A DNA stretch of 64,000 nt from Mucilaginibacter gossypiicola (GCF_900110105.1 NZ_FOCL01000008.1:124001-188000); one strand, 5' to 3'. Positions 26,627 through 35,538 are shown, counted from the stretch's first letter. Notes: a model not told the origin generated them from the sequence alone. Translations and numbers: made by a program.

Positions 26627-26706
26627 GTCATTGCGAGGCACGAAGCAATCCCCAATAGGTACGGCCGCTCTGTATAGTTCGCGATTGCTTCGTGCCTCGC
26701 AATGAC
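26627..26706. repeat. GTCATTGCGAG palindromic element, copy 3 (80 bp)
   Basis: Compact 80-bp copy with perfect ends and inner arms GAAGCAATC / GATTGCTTC. Its right half (CGCTCTGTATAGTTCGCGAT) is shared word for word with the copy at 43017. It lies between the convergent DUF58 and mscS genes. Confidence 0.9.
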
Positions 26707-26792
26707 GCTTTTATATTTTAGCAGCTACTTAGAAAATGATTCTATAAAATTATTTCTTGCCTCTTGAGTCTTGATTTCTTGACTCTCGAAGC

Positions 26793-27584
26793 CTAAAACC
26801 CTGGCTTAGGGAAATTAATACCACCTGCAGCAAGTTCTTTTAGCATTCGTTCCTGCAGATTGATCTTGGCATTAAGAAAATTGGTTGGGTCAACCCAAAC
26901 ATTGATGGTGAACCTTACACAATCGTTATCAAGGCTGATTACACCTACACGTGCTGCTGGTTCATGGAGGATATCTTTACTGGCGTTTACAACAGTGGTC
27001 ATAATAGCCTTAGCTTTCTCCATATCATTATTATAACCTATGCGCATTTCAAAGTCAAGGCGACGGCGGCCTTCACGGGTTACGTTGACAATTACTTCGT
27101 TAAACAGCTTACCGTTAGGAATGATAACGGTTTTGTTATCGGCGGTAATCAGTACGGTGTAAAACATCTGTATAGATACCACCCGGCCATCCTGGCCCTG
27201 GGCTACAATGCTGTCCTCAAGTTCAAAAGGTTTTAATAACAGGATCAGTACACCTCCAGCAAAGTTTTGGAAGGTGCCCGAGAGTGCTAAGCCCGCTGCA
27301 ACCGAAAAGGCACCAATAATGGTGGTGAAAATGGTCATTTCCCAGCCTATAATATTCATTACCCATATCACGAGTAATACATATAGGGCTGTAATGGTAA
27401 GGCTTAAAAAGAAGGGTTGTAATGACGAGTGGATGCCTCGCCTGGCCATACGGGTGCGCAAGCGGTTGCGAAGCCATTTAATAAACCAAATACCAATAAA
27501 AAATATAATTATTCCACCTAAATAATTGGGGCCGCGGTTAATAAGCCAATGGTGGAACTGCGTGTAAAATTCGTCCAGTTTCAT
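26793..27584 (-). CDS. MscS-family mechanosensitive ion channel
   Basis: About 263 residues from the ATG at 27584 (MKLDEFY); the frame's ATG at 27596 would add four residues. Three hydrophobic helices come first. The pore-lining TM3 is recognisable as GAFSVAAGLALSGTFQNFAGG, followed by VLILLLKPFELEDSI and the beta domain with IIPNGKLFNEVIVNVTREGRRR. It is a small-conductance mechanosensitive channel that releases solutes on osmotic downshock. The length is the minimal E. coli MscS type without extra domains. Confidence 0.92.
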   Translation of the reverse strand: MKLDEFYTQFHHWLINRGPNYLGGIIIFFIGIWFIKWLRNRLRTRMARRGIHSSLQPFFLSLTITALYVLLVIWVMNIIGWEMTIFTTIIGAFSVAAGLALSGTFQNFAGGVLILLLKPFELEDSIVAQGQDGRVVSIQMFYTVLITADNKTVIIPNGKLFNEVIVNVTREGRRRLDFEMRIGYNNDMEKAKAIMTTVVNASKDILHEPAARVGVISLDNDCVRFTINVWVDPTNFLNAKINLQERMLKELAAGGINFPKPGF

Positions 27585-27951
27585 AACTGGGCGCAAAGTT
27601 AATAATTATCTATTAACTGTATAAAGATACGAAGAGCTCGGGGCCCTTGAAAAACACCCATTCAACCAGAGTGCTTTGTATTTGTTTTGTTTTTTGAGAT
27701 AGACGTTTCATGACCTGCATTATTCAAATCCTGTGCCTGTTTTAGGCTGTATCAGATTTGTTATGCAAATTTATGCTTTTGTTAGAGCGCCAAATCTAAA
27801 AATTAATCAAATGATTGATTAATGACTGTTGCTTTACCTTTCTATGACTATAACAGCCTCTTATAAAGCACAAAACCCTGTATGCTTTTGCATACAGGGT
27901 TTTGAATAGTATATATTTCCGTACATCCGCCAATCGGCGGACGCGGGGCTA
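27585..27951. other. Gene-free spacer between mscS and groEL
   Basis: This 367-base region has no convincing coding frame. It holds the mscS promoter region near 27600, a small AT-rich palindrome (ATTAATCA/TGATTAAT, about 27800-27822) and the groEL terminator near its right end. Nothing else recognisable. Confidence 0.6.
27872..27903 (-). terminator. Terminator of the groES-groEL operon
   Basis: A perfect 14-bp stem (27872-27885 with 27890-27903; core ACCCTGTATGC) with a 4-nt loop of T, about 50 nt downstream of the groEL stop on the minus strand. Confidence 0.8.
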
Positions 27952-29583
27952 TTACATCATGCCACCCATACCGCCACCCATTGGTGGAGCACCAGCTGGA
28001 GCATCTTCAGGATCATCAGCTAATACTACTTCGGTAGTTAATAACATGGAAGCAATTGAAGCAGCGTTTTCTAAAGCTACGCGGCTTACTTTAGTTGGAT
28101 CGATAACACCGGCAGCAATCAGGTTTTCGTATTTATCAGTACGTGCGTTGTAACCAAAGTCGGCAGTGCCTTCTTTAACTTTTTGCACAATGATTGAACC
28201 TTCGATACCAGCGTTTTCGCAGATCTGACGTAAAGGCTCTTCGATAGCGCGACGGATGATCTGGATACCAGTGTTTTCATCTTCGTTATCACCTTTAAGA
28301 TCAGCTAAAGCAGCAACCGCGCGGATGAAAGCAACACCACCACCAGCTACGATACCTTCTTCAACAGCGGCACGTGTAGCGTGTAAAGCGTCGTCAACAC
28401 GGTCTTTTTTCTCTTTCATTTCAACTTCGGTAGCAGCACCCACGTAAAGTACAGCAACACCGCCAGATAATTTGGCTAAACGCTCTTGTAATTTTTCGCG
28501 GTCGTAATCAGAAGTTGTTGATTCGATCTGTGATTTGATCTGGCTTACACGGCCTTTGATCTCTTCTGCAGAACCAGAACCATTGATGATAGTAGTATTA
28601 TCTTTGTCGATAACGATTTTCTCAGCAGTACCTAAGTAGCTAAGGTCAGCGTTTTCTAATTTGTAACCTCTTTCTTCAGAGATCAAAGTACCACCGGTAA
28701 GGATAGCGATATCCTCTAACATAGCTTTACGACGGTCGCCGAAACCAGGAGCTTTAACAGCAGCAACTTTCAGTGAACCGCGGATTTTGTTAACTACCAA
28801 AGTAGCTAATGCTTCGCCGTCAAGATCTTCGGCAATGATCAATAATGGTTTGCCGGTTTGTACTTGTTTTTCAAGGATAGGAAGCAATTCTTTCATTGAA
28901 GAGATCTTTTTGTCGTAGATCAGGATGAAAGGATTTTCTAACTCAGCTTCCATTTTATCAGCATTGGTTACGAAGTAAGGAGAAAGGTAACCACGGTCAA
29001 ACTGCATACCTTCTACAGTTTTAACTTCAGTTTCAGTACCTTTTGCTTCTTCAACAGTGATAACACCATCTTTACCAACTTTTTCCATTGCTTCAGCAAT
29101 TAACGAACCGATAACCTCGTCGTTATTTGCAGAGATAGAAGCAACTTGTTTGATTTTGTTATTGTCTTCACCAACAGTTTGTGACTGTGATTTCAGGTTT
29201 TCAACAACCGAAGCAACAGCTTTGTCGATACCGCGTTTCAAATCCATTGGGTTTGCACCGGCAGCTACGTTTTTAATACCTGCAGTTACGATAGCCTGAG
29301 CTAAAACGGTAGCAGTAGTAGTACCATCACCTGCAATATCGGCAGTTTTTGAAGCCACTTCCTTAACCATTTGTGCACCCATGTTTTCAAGGGCGTCTTT
29401 TAATTCAATTTCTTTAGCAACAGTAACACCGTCTTTAGTGATGGCTGGTGAGCCAAATTTTTTGTCGATGATTACGTTACGGCCTTTAGGACCTAAGGTT
29501 ACTTTTACTGCGTTAGCAAGGATATCAACACCGCGTTTCAGGGCGTCGCGTGCTTCAACATTGTATTTAACTTGTTTTGCCAT
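27952..29583 (-). CDS. groL: Chaperonin GroEL
   Basis: A full-length 543-residue GroEL. MAKQVKYNVEARDALKRGVD start, VTLGPKGRNVIID, the ATP-site DGTTTATVLAQ, and the GGMGGMM C-terminal tail are all present. It forms the 14-mer folding chamber in the cytoplasm. It lies 145 nt downstream of groES, a wide gap for this operon, filled by a hairpin-forming word repeat. Strong, even codon use suits a highly expressed gene. Confidence 0.98.
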   Translation of the reverse strand: MAKQVKYNVEARDALKRGVDILANAVKVTLGPKGRNVIIDKKFGSPAITKDGVTVAKEIELKDALENMGAQMVKEVASKTADIAGDGTTTATVLAQAIVTAGIKNVAAGANPMDLKRGIDKAVASVVENLKSQSQTVGEDNNKIKQVASISANNDEVIGSLIAEAMEKVGKDGVITVEEAKGTETEVKTVEGMQFDRGYLSPYFVTNADKMEAELENPFILIYDKKISSMKELLPILEKQVQTGKPLLIIAEDLDGEALATLVVNKIRGSLKVAAVKAPGFGDRRKAMLEDIAILTGGTLISEERGYKLENADLSYLGTAEKIVIDKDNTTIINGSGSAEEIKGRVSQIKSQIESTTSDYDREKLQERLAKLSGGVAVLYVGAATEVEMKEKKDRVDDALHATRAAVEEGIVAGGGVAFIRAVAALADLKGDNEDENTGIQIIRRAIEEPLRQICENAGIEGSIIVQKVKEGTADFGYNARTDKYENLIAAGVIDPTKVSRVALENAASIASMLLTTEVVLADDPEDAPAGAPPMGGGMGGMM

Positions 29584-29591
29584 TTTGTTTT

Positions 29592-29724
29592 TAAGATTTG
29601 AGATCTGAGATTTGAGATGTGAGAAAACTCCATTTCAAATTCAAATCGTTTAATTTTTTTAGTTTTCGAGATAAGGGATTTAAGAACACTTTTGTCTCAA
29701 GTCTCATATCTAACATCTCATGTC
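29592..29724. repeat. Inverted word repeat between groES and groEL
   Basis: The left side (29592-29624) strings together words such as GATTTGAGATGTGAGA. The right side (29694-29724) carries the complementary wording, TCTCAAGTCTCATATCTAAC-like. The arms can pair imperfectly into a long AU-rich stem inside the groESL transcript. Confidence 0.55.
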
Positions 29725-29728
29725 TAAA

Positions 29729-30004
29729 TTAAAGAACTGCGTATATGTCTGATTCACGCATAATTAAGTACTCTTTACCTTCATAGGTAATTTCAGTACC
29801 TGCGTATTTACCATATAAAACCTGATCACCAACTTTTACGGTTAAAGGCTCATCAACTTTTCCCTGTCCTACAGCAACGATAGTTCCACGTTGAGGTTTT
29901 TCTTTAGCAGTATCAGGAATAAAGATACCTGAAGCGGTCTTCTCTTCGGCAGCTGCAGCTTCTACTACAACCCTGTCGCCGATAGGTTTGATGTTTAATG
30001 ACAT
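29729..30004 (-). CDS. groS: Co-chaperonin GroES
   Basis: The 91-residue product has the GroES hallmarks: IKPIGDRVVVE, a mobile-loop segment EEKTASGIFIPDTAKEKPQ, GTIVAVGQGK, VLYGKYAGTEITYEGKEYLIMRESDI. It caps the GroEL chamber. It is the first gene of the operon. No CIRCE element is seen upstream; a TGACAT-N14-ATGTCA inverted repeat lies about 82 nt before the start. Confidence 0.97.
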   Translation of the reverse strand: MSLNIKPIGDRVVVEAAAAEEKTASGIFIPDTAKEKPQRGTIVAVGQGKVDEPLTVKVGDQVLYGKYAGTEITYEGKEYLIMRESDIYAVL

Positions 30005-30085
30005 AATTATAACTGTTTGTTTTTATTTAAGTTTTCAGCCCGATACGCAACATCAATTATGCCAAGTGGGTATTATGGCAAGTAT

Positions 30086-30111
30086 TGACATGATAAACTG
30101 TTTTAATGTCA
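30086..30111. promoter_or_regulatory. Inverted repeat upstream of groES
   Basis: TGACAT (30086-30091) and ATGTCA (30106-30111) form a perfect 6-bp inverted repeat spaced by 14 nt, 82-107 nt upstream of the groES start on the minus strand. It could be a heat-shock operator or part of a promoter. Six-base arms can arise by chance, so support is weak. Confidence 0.3.
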
Positions 30112-30180
30112 GCAAAAGGTTACTTGTGTTTTGTGGCTTAACAATTTTTTAACCCGATGGTGTCAGGTTGTCAGTATGAC

Positions 30181-30348
30181 TTAAGGATGACGGTAGGGAT
30201 TTTCAGGTTGTTTCTTTACTTTCGAATTGCTGTCTTTTTTGAGCTGCAAAACTTGTTGTCGCATTTGATCTAATGAAAGTTTAGGTTTTTTAGAATTGGC
30301 TTGCCTGGCCAATTCGTTCATTTCTGAAAATGATATATTGTAATCCAT
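30181..30348 (-). CDS. Small hypothetical protein (55 aa)
   Basis: An ATG at 30348 opens a 55-codon frame ending in TAA at 30181, on the same strand as groES and 177 nt upstream of it. The product begins MDYNISFSEMNELA, is rich in Lys, Gln and Ser, and looks like a charged amphipathic helix pair (LSLDQMRQQVLQLKKD). It has no signal peptide. Codon choice looks coding-like (few rare-looking runs), but there is no family I recognise. A 15-bp stem with one mismatch at 30371-30403 precedes it. Confidence 0.45.
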   Translation of the reverse strand: MDYNISFSEMNELARQANSKKPKLSLDQMRQQVLQLKKDSNSKVKKQPENPYRHP

Positions 30349-30370
30349 CTTTAATGTAATTTCATTTATG

Positions 30371-30403
30371 ATCGACCAATAAATATGCTATTTATTAGTC
30401 GAT
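30371..30403. repeat. Hairpin upstream of the small ORF
   Basis: ATCGACCAATAAATA and TATTTATTAGTCGAT pair with one mismatch around a 3-nt loop. It is 23 nt upstream of the 55-codon ORF on the minus strand and could be a 5' structure or operator. Confidence 0.4.
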
Positions 30404-30455
30404 GAGAGATGAAGAGTAGCAGTTGTTTAAAACAAAGTAAATATCCAATAGGCTT

Positions 30456-30585
30456 CATTGCCGTTGACTTCAGTCAACGGAGTAATGATAAAATCAAAGG
30501 GCTTTAGCCAAAATGTCGCGCGCATAGTTGGGCTAAAGCCCGGTTGTTTGGTACTTATAACCGTTGACTTCAGTCAACGGCAATG
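30456..30585. repeat. CCGTTGACTTCAGTCAACGG palindromic element
   Basis: Two copies of the 20-bp near-palindrome CCGTTGACTTCAGTCAACGG (30461-30480 and 30561-30580), extended outwards by CATTG and CAATG, bound a 130-bp unit. An inner pair GGGCTTTAGCC / GGGCTAAAGCCC nests inside. It is a MITE/REP-like unit without coding capacity, 30 nt 3' of the TPR gene's stop. Confidence 0.8.
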
Positions 30586-30615
30586 AAAAAACATTTTGAT
30601 TTTTTGATAGCTTTC

Positions 30616-31377
30616 TTACGCCGTCTTCCTCGCCGCTGATAATTTCTTCAATTCATCCTTAGCCCTGGCAAACCATACTTTGTTGCTTTTACGCTCAACC
30701 GGGCTTAACTGCGATTGCTCATTGAGCATATCGGTAAAAATTTGCCATGCATCATCATCACGGCCGGCACGGGTAAGGAACATGCCATATTCGTAACGGG
30801 GCTCAAAGTAGGAATAACGCCCCTTCATCAGTTTAAACTCATTCTCTGCCTGTTCTTCCTGGTAAGTGAGCTCAAGCGATTTGGCATACAGAATGTGTGC
30901 TTTTGAGCGGGCGAACTGTGGTAGCTTATAAAGCTTTTTAGCAATAGGAATAACCTCGTTGTACTGGCCTTTTTCAAAGTAGGCTACAATGAGTTGTGCC
31001 ATCACATGTTCGTTTTCGGCAAAGGCGCCGGTGAGACTGTTTTGATATATTTCGAGTGCTTTATCTGTAAGCCCGGCTTCCAGATAGGCATCTGCCAGTT
31101 TAACACGATTGGCAAAAGTATCGGTGAATCTTACTTCATCTTCAAGGCGTTTAATTTTGGCTCCGGGGTTTATAACTGCCTCAACGTTGATTTTAGGTGT
31201 ACGGATGCCGCGATTGGACAGTATCTCACTATAGATATAATATAAACATCCGAATAAAGGTATTACTATAAGGATCCAGAGCCATTTTTGCTGAGTACCG
31301 CGCCGTAGGCTATGAATGATACAAAACGCCTCTAATATCAATATAAGATAATAATAATTGCCGCCGCCGAAGTACAT
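30616..31377 (-). CDS. Tetratricopeptide repeat membrane protein
   Basis: A 253-residue protein: two N-terminal hydrophobic segments (about 8-22 and 31-48, KWLWILIVIPLFGCLYYIY, resembling a phospholipase-D-nuclease N-terminal-type helix pair), then TPR-like helices from about 80 onward (LADAYLEAGLTDKALEIYQNSL, LIVAYFEKGQYNEVIPIAKKLY). TPRs usually scaffold protein complexes; the partner is unknown. Probably monocistronic. Confidence 0.75.
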   Translation of the reverse strand: MYFGGGNYYYLILILEAFCIIHSLRRGTQQKWLWILIVIPLFGCLYYIYSEILSNRGIRTPKINVEAVINPGAKIKRLEDEVRFTDTFANRVKLADAYLEAGLTDKALEIYQNSLTGAFAENEHVMAQLIVAYFEKGQYNEVIPIAKKLYKLPQFARSKAHILYAKSLELTYQEEQAENEFKLMKGRYSYFEPRYEYGMFLTRAGRDDDAWQIFTDMLNEQSQLSPVERKSNKVWFARAKDELKKLSAARKTA

Positions 31378-31518
31378 GCCTGTTTATGATATAGGATTTA
31401 GTAATAATCAAAAATAACGAAAATACAGCTGTAAACAAGGGCGTTTATAGCTGTAAGATGATTTTTTTGCTAATTGTTTGAGTATTACATAGGCGGGATT
31501 AATCGGCAGGCAAATAAA

Positions 31519-31549
31519 AAAGCCACCGGTAATTGTCACCGGTGGCTTT
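31519..31549 (-). terminator. Terminator of parC
   Basis: A 12-bp stem AAAGCCACCGGT / ACCGGTGGCTTT with a 7-nt loop lies 4 nt beyond the parC stop on the minus strand, followed by a T-rich run on that strand (the A-run at 31513-31520 as written). Confidence 0.85.
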
Positions 31550-31552
31550 GCG

Positions 31553-34291
31553 TTAAAATAGCCCTAATTGTCCCTGATCGTCCATGTCGATATCATCGGG
31601 GTTGGTGATCTCAAAATCAATCTTTTTAGGAGGCTTTGGCGGTTCTTCAGATTGATCGGCTGATGCTGCCGGCTCATCTTCCTGAGAAACTACGGGCTCA
31701 TCTTCAATTACCTCTGTTGAGGCAGGTGTTTCATCTTCGTTATTGTCTGTTTCGGCAGCTTCGGTTTCCCGGGCAGTACCATCACTTATCAGTTCAACTG
31801 ATTTTACCGGATGTTGTGAAAGGCGGTTACCCATGGCTTTCATACCTTTAACATCGATAATCTCTGCTAAATTCAGCTCAAGGGTTTCAGGTGTCTGGTC
31901 CTTGCCTTTGAGATGTGTCATGCTGATTACCGGAGCCGTGTGACCTATAAGCACCATTTTTGATCCGGCTTCTTCGCTGATCAGGCTTACCTGCTTCCCA
32001 ACTGCTATGTTTTCGAAAGTAAAACGCTTAACAAGGTAGTTTTTGGATTTGCCTTCAATATGTACTATGGAGAAAACTGCCTGCGGATCATACTTTTCGA
32101 TAAGAATCATCTTATCATCAAAGTGGTTGTTTAAATCGAAGCTGCTTAACTCATAAACGCCGTTGCTAAGTACGGTAAGGATACGGTCGTCGCCATCAAA
32201 TTCGCCCAGATATTTACCGCGGCTGTCGGCATTTAAGCGTTTTAAAATCTCATCATACCAGATCTTACGACCGGCCAGTGTTGATACGCCCTTGCTTTTC
32301 AGTATGATTTTTTTAACCGGGTATTTGGTGATGATATTACCCATAGAACCACGGCCTTTGATTGCTATTGAAGCAAAATCCTCATCAAACTGCAGTTTTT
32401 TAAGTTTGGAATGAGGTTTAAGCTGTACGTTCACTACCTCGGCCTCACCATTAGGGTTGGCGGTAAAGTATAATACTTTTGAGCCTTTGGTGCCCTTGGT
32501 AAGGTCGTATTCCTTATCGCGGGTTACACCCACTACCGAGAAGCGTTTGATATAACTGATGCCGCTTTCGCCATCTTTATATATCATGTTGTAAACGGTA
32601 CGCTCATCGTTCTTTTTAAACACGGCCACGTGGATGATGTCTTTCCCCACAAACACCTTGTCCTGTACTTTGGTAATGATGCAGCGTCCATCCCCCCTGA
32701 AAACAATGATCTCGTCGATATCTGAGCAATCGCCAACATATTCAACCGAGTCATCTTTTTTCAGGCCTGAACCGATAAAGCCGTCAGTTCTGTTAACATA
32801 TAGCTTGATATTAGCTAAAGCTACCTGCGCTGCTTCAACCTTATCAAAGGTACGCAACTCGGTTTTGCGTTCGCGATCTTTGCCGTATTTGTCTTTCAGT
32901 TTCTGGAACCAGGCAATGGTATATTCGGTGAGATGTTTCAGGTCATGTTTAACCTGTTTAATCTCATTTTCCAGGGCTTTCATCTGTTCATCCGCTTTTT
33001 TAACATCAAAGCGGGTGATGCTGCTCATAGGTTTATCTATCAGCTTTTTATAATCTTCGGGCTGTATGGTGCGATAAAACTGTGGGAAGAACGGCTCAAA
33101 TAAGCGGTTCAATACTTCCAGCACCACTTCAAAATTGCCCGAGTTTTCGTACTCGGGATTTTTATACATCCCTTCCTGGATAAAGATCTTAAGCAATGAG
33201 CTAAAGAAGATCCTTTCCATCAGGTCTTTCAGCTTGATCTCCAGCTCCTGTTTGAGCAGGTCTTTGGTGAAGAATGTGCTTTCGGTAAGCATATCATTCA
33301 CGCTCATGAAGCGTGGCTTATCATCCTGTATTACGCAAGTATTGGGTGATATGGATACCTCACAATCGGTAAAAGCATAAAGCGCATCGATAGTTACATC
33401 GGGCGATATGCCCGGCGCTAAGTGGATGATAATCTCTACATCCTTAGCTGTGTTATCCTCAATTTTTTTGATCTTGATTTTGCCCTTGTCGTTGGCCGAG
33501 ATCACGCTATCAATCAAACTGCCGGTAGTAGTAGTAAATGGTATTTCAGTAATGGCGAGGGTTTTTTTATCGCGCTCAATAATTTTAGCCCTTACCCGTA
33601 CTTTGCCGCCGCGTTGCCCTTCGTTGTATAAAGAAGTATCGGCCATACCTCCGGTTGGGAAGTCGGGCATGAGGTTAGGGCGTTCACCTTTTAATACGGC
33701 TATGGAAGCATCAATTAACTCAATAAAATTATGAGGTAATATTTTGGTAGCCAAACCAACGGCAATACCTTCAGCACCCTGCGCAAGGAGTAGCGGGAAC
33801 TTCACCGGTAAGGTGATAGGCTCTTTGTTACGGCCGTCATAGCTGGCCTGCCAGATAGTAGTATCGGCATTAAAAACAACATCAAGTGCAAATTTGGATA
33901 AACGAGCCTCAATATAACGCGGAGCCGCTGCAGAGTCGCCTGTTACAGGGTCTCCCCAGTTGCCCTGGCAATCAATCAGCAGGTTTTTTTGACCTATCTG
34001 CACCATGGCATCGCCAATAGAAGCATCACCGTGGGGGTGATATTTCATGGTGTTACCAATAACGTTGGCAGCCTTGTTAAAGCGCCCGTCGTCCATTTCC
34101 TTCAATGAATGCAGGATCCGGCGTTGTACCGGTTTTAAACCATCGTTAATATGCGGAACGGCCCGGTCAAGAATAACATATGACGCATAATCAAGAAACC
34201 AGTTTTCATATAACCCATCGAGTGAGGTAACAGTGTGTAGTTTTTCTTCATTAGGGTTTGGTGTATCGTTTTGATGCAGATCTTCACTCAT
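31553..34291 (-). CDS. parC: DNA topoisomerase IV subunit A
   Basis: A 912-residue GyrA/ParC-type protein. The catalytic tyrosine is Y126 in AAAPRYIEARL, with HPHGDASIGDAMV before it and GLATKILPHNFIEL after. A C-terminal beta-pinwheel region (about 530-830) is followed by an acidic, low-complexity tail rich in Glu, Pro and Thr, ending DDQGQLGLF. The GyrA-box QRRGGKG is not seen, and the separate parE-type gene at 35587 supports topoisomerase IV and not gyrase. It decatenates daughter chromosomes. parC and parE are on opposite strands, 1.3 kb apart, around one secreted-protein gene. Confidence 0.9.
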   Translation of the reverse strand: MSEDLHQNDTPNPNEEKLHTVTSLDGLYENWFLDYASYVILDRAVPHINDGLKPVQRRILHSLKEMDDGRFNKAANVIGNTMKYHPHGDASIGDAMVQIGQKNLLIDCQGNWGDPVTGDSAAAPRYIEARLSKFALDVVFNADTTIWQASYDGRNKEPITLPVKFPLLLAQGAEGIAVGLATKILPHNFIELIDASIAVLKGERPNLMPDFPTGGMADTSLYNEGQRGGKVRVRAKIIERDKKTLAITEIPFTTTTGSLIDSVISANDKGKIKIKKIEDNTAKDVEIIIHLAPGISPDVTIDALYAFTDCEVSISPNTCVIQDDKPRFMSVNDMLTESTFFTKDLLKQELEIKLKDLMERIFFSSLLKIFIQEGMYKNPEYENSGNFEVVLEVLNRLFEPFFPQFYRTIQPEDYKKLIDKPMSSITRFDVKKADEQMKALENEIKQVKHDLKHLTEYTIAWFQKLKDKYGKDRERKTELRTFDKVEAAQVALANIKLYVNRTDGFIGSGLKKDDSVEYVGDCSDIDEIIVFRGDGRCIITKVQDKVFVGKDIIHVAVFKKNDERTVYNMIYKDGESGISYIKRFSVVGVTRDKEYDLTKGTKGSKVLYFTANPNGEAEVVNVQLKPHSKLKKLQFDEDFASIAIKGRGSMGNIITKYPVKKIILKSKGVSTLAGRKIWYDEILKRLNADSRGKYLGEFDGDDRILTVLSNGVYELSSFDLNNHFDDKMILIEKYDPQAVFSIVHIEGKSKNYLVKRFTFENIAVGKQVSLISEEAGSKMVLIGHTAPVISMTHLKGKDQTPETLELNLAEIIDVKGMKAMGNRLSQHPVKSVELISDGTARETEAAETDNNEDETPASTEVIEDEPVVSQEDEPAASADQSEEPPKPPKKIDFEITNPDDIDMDDQGQLGLF

Positions 34292-34595
34292 TATTCAATA
34301 AAAACTTTTGGATTGGTAAAGATACAGATTATGTGTTGATGTGCAGATGCGCCAGCCTATATTTTAATACCGGGGTAATTTAAATTTATATCAAAATTGT
34401 TACGTTTGTGCGGGTTTAGCGGGCAACAATTGTAAATCAGGCGCGTAAAACTTGTTGGTACAACAAATAAATAATCGATATCGCCGTTAATACATGACGG
34501 TTAATTTGAGCACCGCACGGTGCTGATTAATTAATTTGTTTATATATTTACTATGGTGTTTTAAGCCAGAAATTTTTCTGCAGCTGCCCCCTTAA
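34292..34595. other. Divergent spacer between parC and a secreted-protein gene
   Basis: This 304-base region holds the parC and secreted-protein promoters. The only clear structure is a 7-bp hairpin AGCACCG-CA-CGGTGCT at 34509-34524 in an AT-rich setting. No coding frame is credible. Confidence 0.55.
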
Positions 34596-35300
34596 ATGAA
34601 AACTATTTTGAAGTTAAACCGGCCCTTATTACTTATGGCTTTATCATTGCTTTGTTTTGCAAAAGGCATTGCTCAGGTAAGTCCCCGGCCGTTATATGCC
34701 CAAAATAGCAAGAAACATACACCTGTAAAAGTTAAACCGGGTTACCCAAAATCTAAAATAGCAGGTACTGATCAGTTTAAAGAATTCACCAAACTTTTGG
34801 CCCAGGCTAATGTAATTTATACCCCACCCAAGGGGTTTAAAGAAATTCCTGCCCCTAATGATGAGGATTTTTCATTTGATTATGCATTGCAATTGCCAGG
34901 TCAGGATTTTGAAGTATGGTTTCAGGTAAAATCACAAAAGGAAAACTATACCAGCTATGAGCAAGGACAGTATGATATTGACCGGGAAACCGAAAACCCA
35001 GATTCTATATATATAAACATGAGCAGGGCCCAGGCTATAGCCTTCACCGGCGAAAGGGATAATTTTATCAGAAGTATACCGGTTAATGTTTTGAACAGAT
35101 ATAAGGCAGACGCCGGCAAGTCATACCTGTTAAACCTGCTCGACTTGCCTGCCACCAGGCATTACAAATATGCCTTGCTTATTGCGCTGCAGCGTAACCA
35201 TACCGGTACCATAATGGCTGTTTGCTTTACCAACGATAAGGGCCCCGAGTTTTTTAAAAATGTGGACAGGGCAAGTAATTGTTTGAAGTTTAAGCCGTAA
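34596..35300 (+). CDS. Hypothetical secreted protein
   Basis: A 234-residue protein with a signal peptide (LLLMALSLLCFAKGIAQ) and no motif I recognise. The mature part is mixed alpha/beta with FEVWFQVKSQKE and LIALQRNHTGTIMAVCF segments, reminiscent of small exported domains that recur in Bacteroidota, and a single pair of cysteines. It stands alone between parC and parE, with a repeat element downstream. Confidence 0.6.
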   Translation: MKTILKLNRPLLLMALSLLCFAKGIAQVSPRPLYAQNSKKHTPVKVKPGYPKSKIAGTDQFKEFTKLLAQANVIYTPPKGFKEIPAPNDEDFSFDYALQLPGQDFEVWFQVKSQKENYTSYEQGQYDIDRETENPDSIYINMSRAQAIAFTGERDNFIRSIPVNVLNRYKADAGKSYLLNLLDLPATRHYKYALLIALQRNHTGTIMAVCFTNDKGPEFFKNVDRASNCLKFKP

Positions 35301-35320
35301 GAGGAGAACTAAACTTTACT

Positions 35321-35460
35321 GTATCATTTCTAACGAGCCGGAGGGGGAGCGCGTTGGGGTGAGGAGAAATCTTCTGTACCATAAAAGTTTGGTAGCATGG
35401 CGTATAAGATTTCTCTTTCGCGCCACCCCGCAAGCATCACATGCTCAATCGAAATGACAT
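35321..35460. repeat. TCATTTC...GAAATGA palindromic element
   Basis: A 140-bp unit with degenerate outer ends TCATTTC (left) and GAAATGA (right) and inner arms GAGGAGAAATCTT / AAGATTTCTC. It differs in wording from the GTCATTGCGAG family but has the same nested layout, and lies 20 nt after the stop of the secreted-protein gene. Confidence 0.65.
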
Positions 35461-35530
35461 TTTTCTTTTTTTTTGATTTCCCAATGTTAATAAGTTGATA
35501 TCTGCTCCCCGGTAATTAAGCCGGAAGTTT

Positions 35531-35538
35531 TATTTTTG
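35531..35538 (+). promoter_or_regulatory. -7 promoter box of parE
   Basis: TATTTTTG matches TAnnTTTG exactly and lies 48 nt before the ATG at 35587. It also argues against the earlier in-frame ATG at 35536, which would fall inside the box. Confidence 0.55.

Noticed and set aside
30005..30180. CIRCE (TTAGCACTC-N9-GAGTGCTAA) upstream of groES
   Set aside because: The motif is not present; only a shorter unrelated inverted repeat is seen.
32634..33053. A 139-codon open frame antisense to parC
   Set aside because: It is a shadow of the long parC frame; no start context, no family, and parC is intact and conserved.
31553..34291. Gyrase subunit A in place of topoisomerase IV subunit A
   Set aside because: No GyrA-box is seen and the nearby partner is ParE-like; the C-terminal acidic tail fits the Bacteroidota ParC form. 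Residual uncertainty remains.
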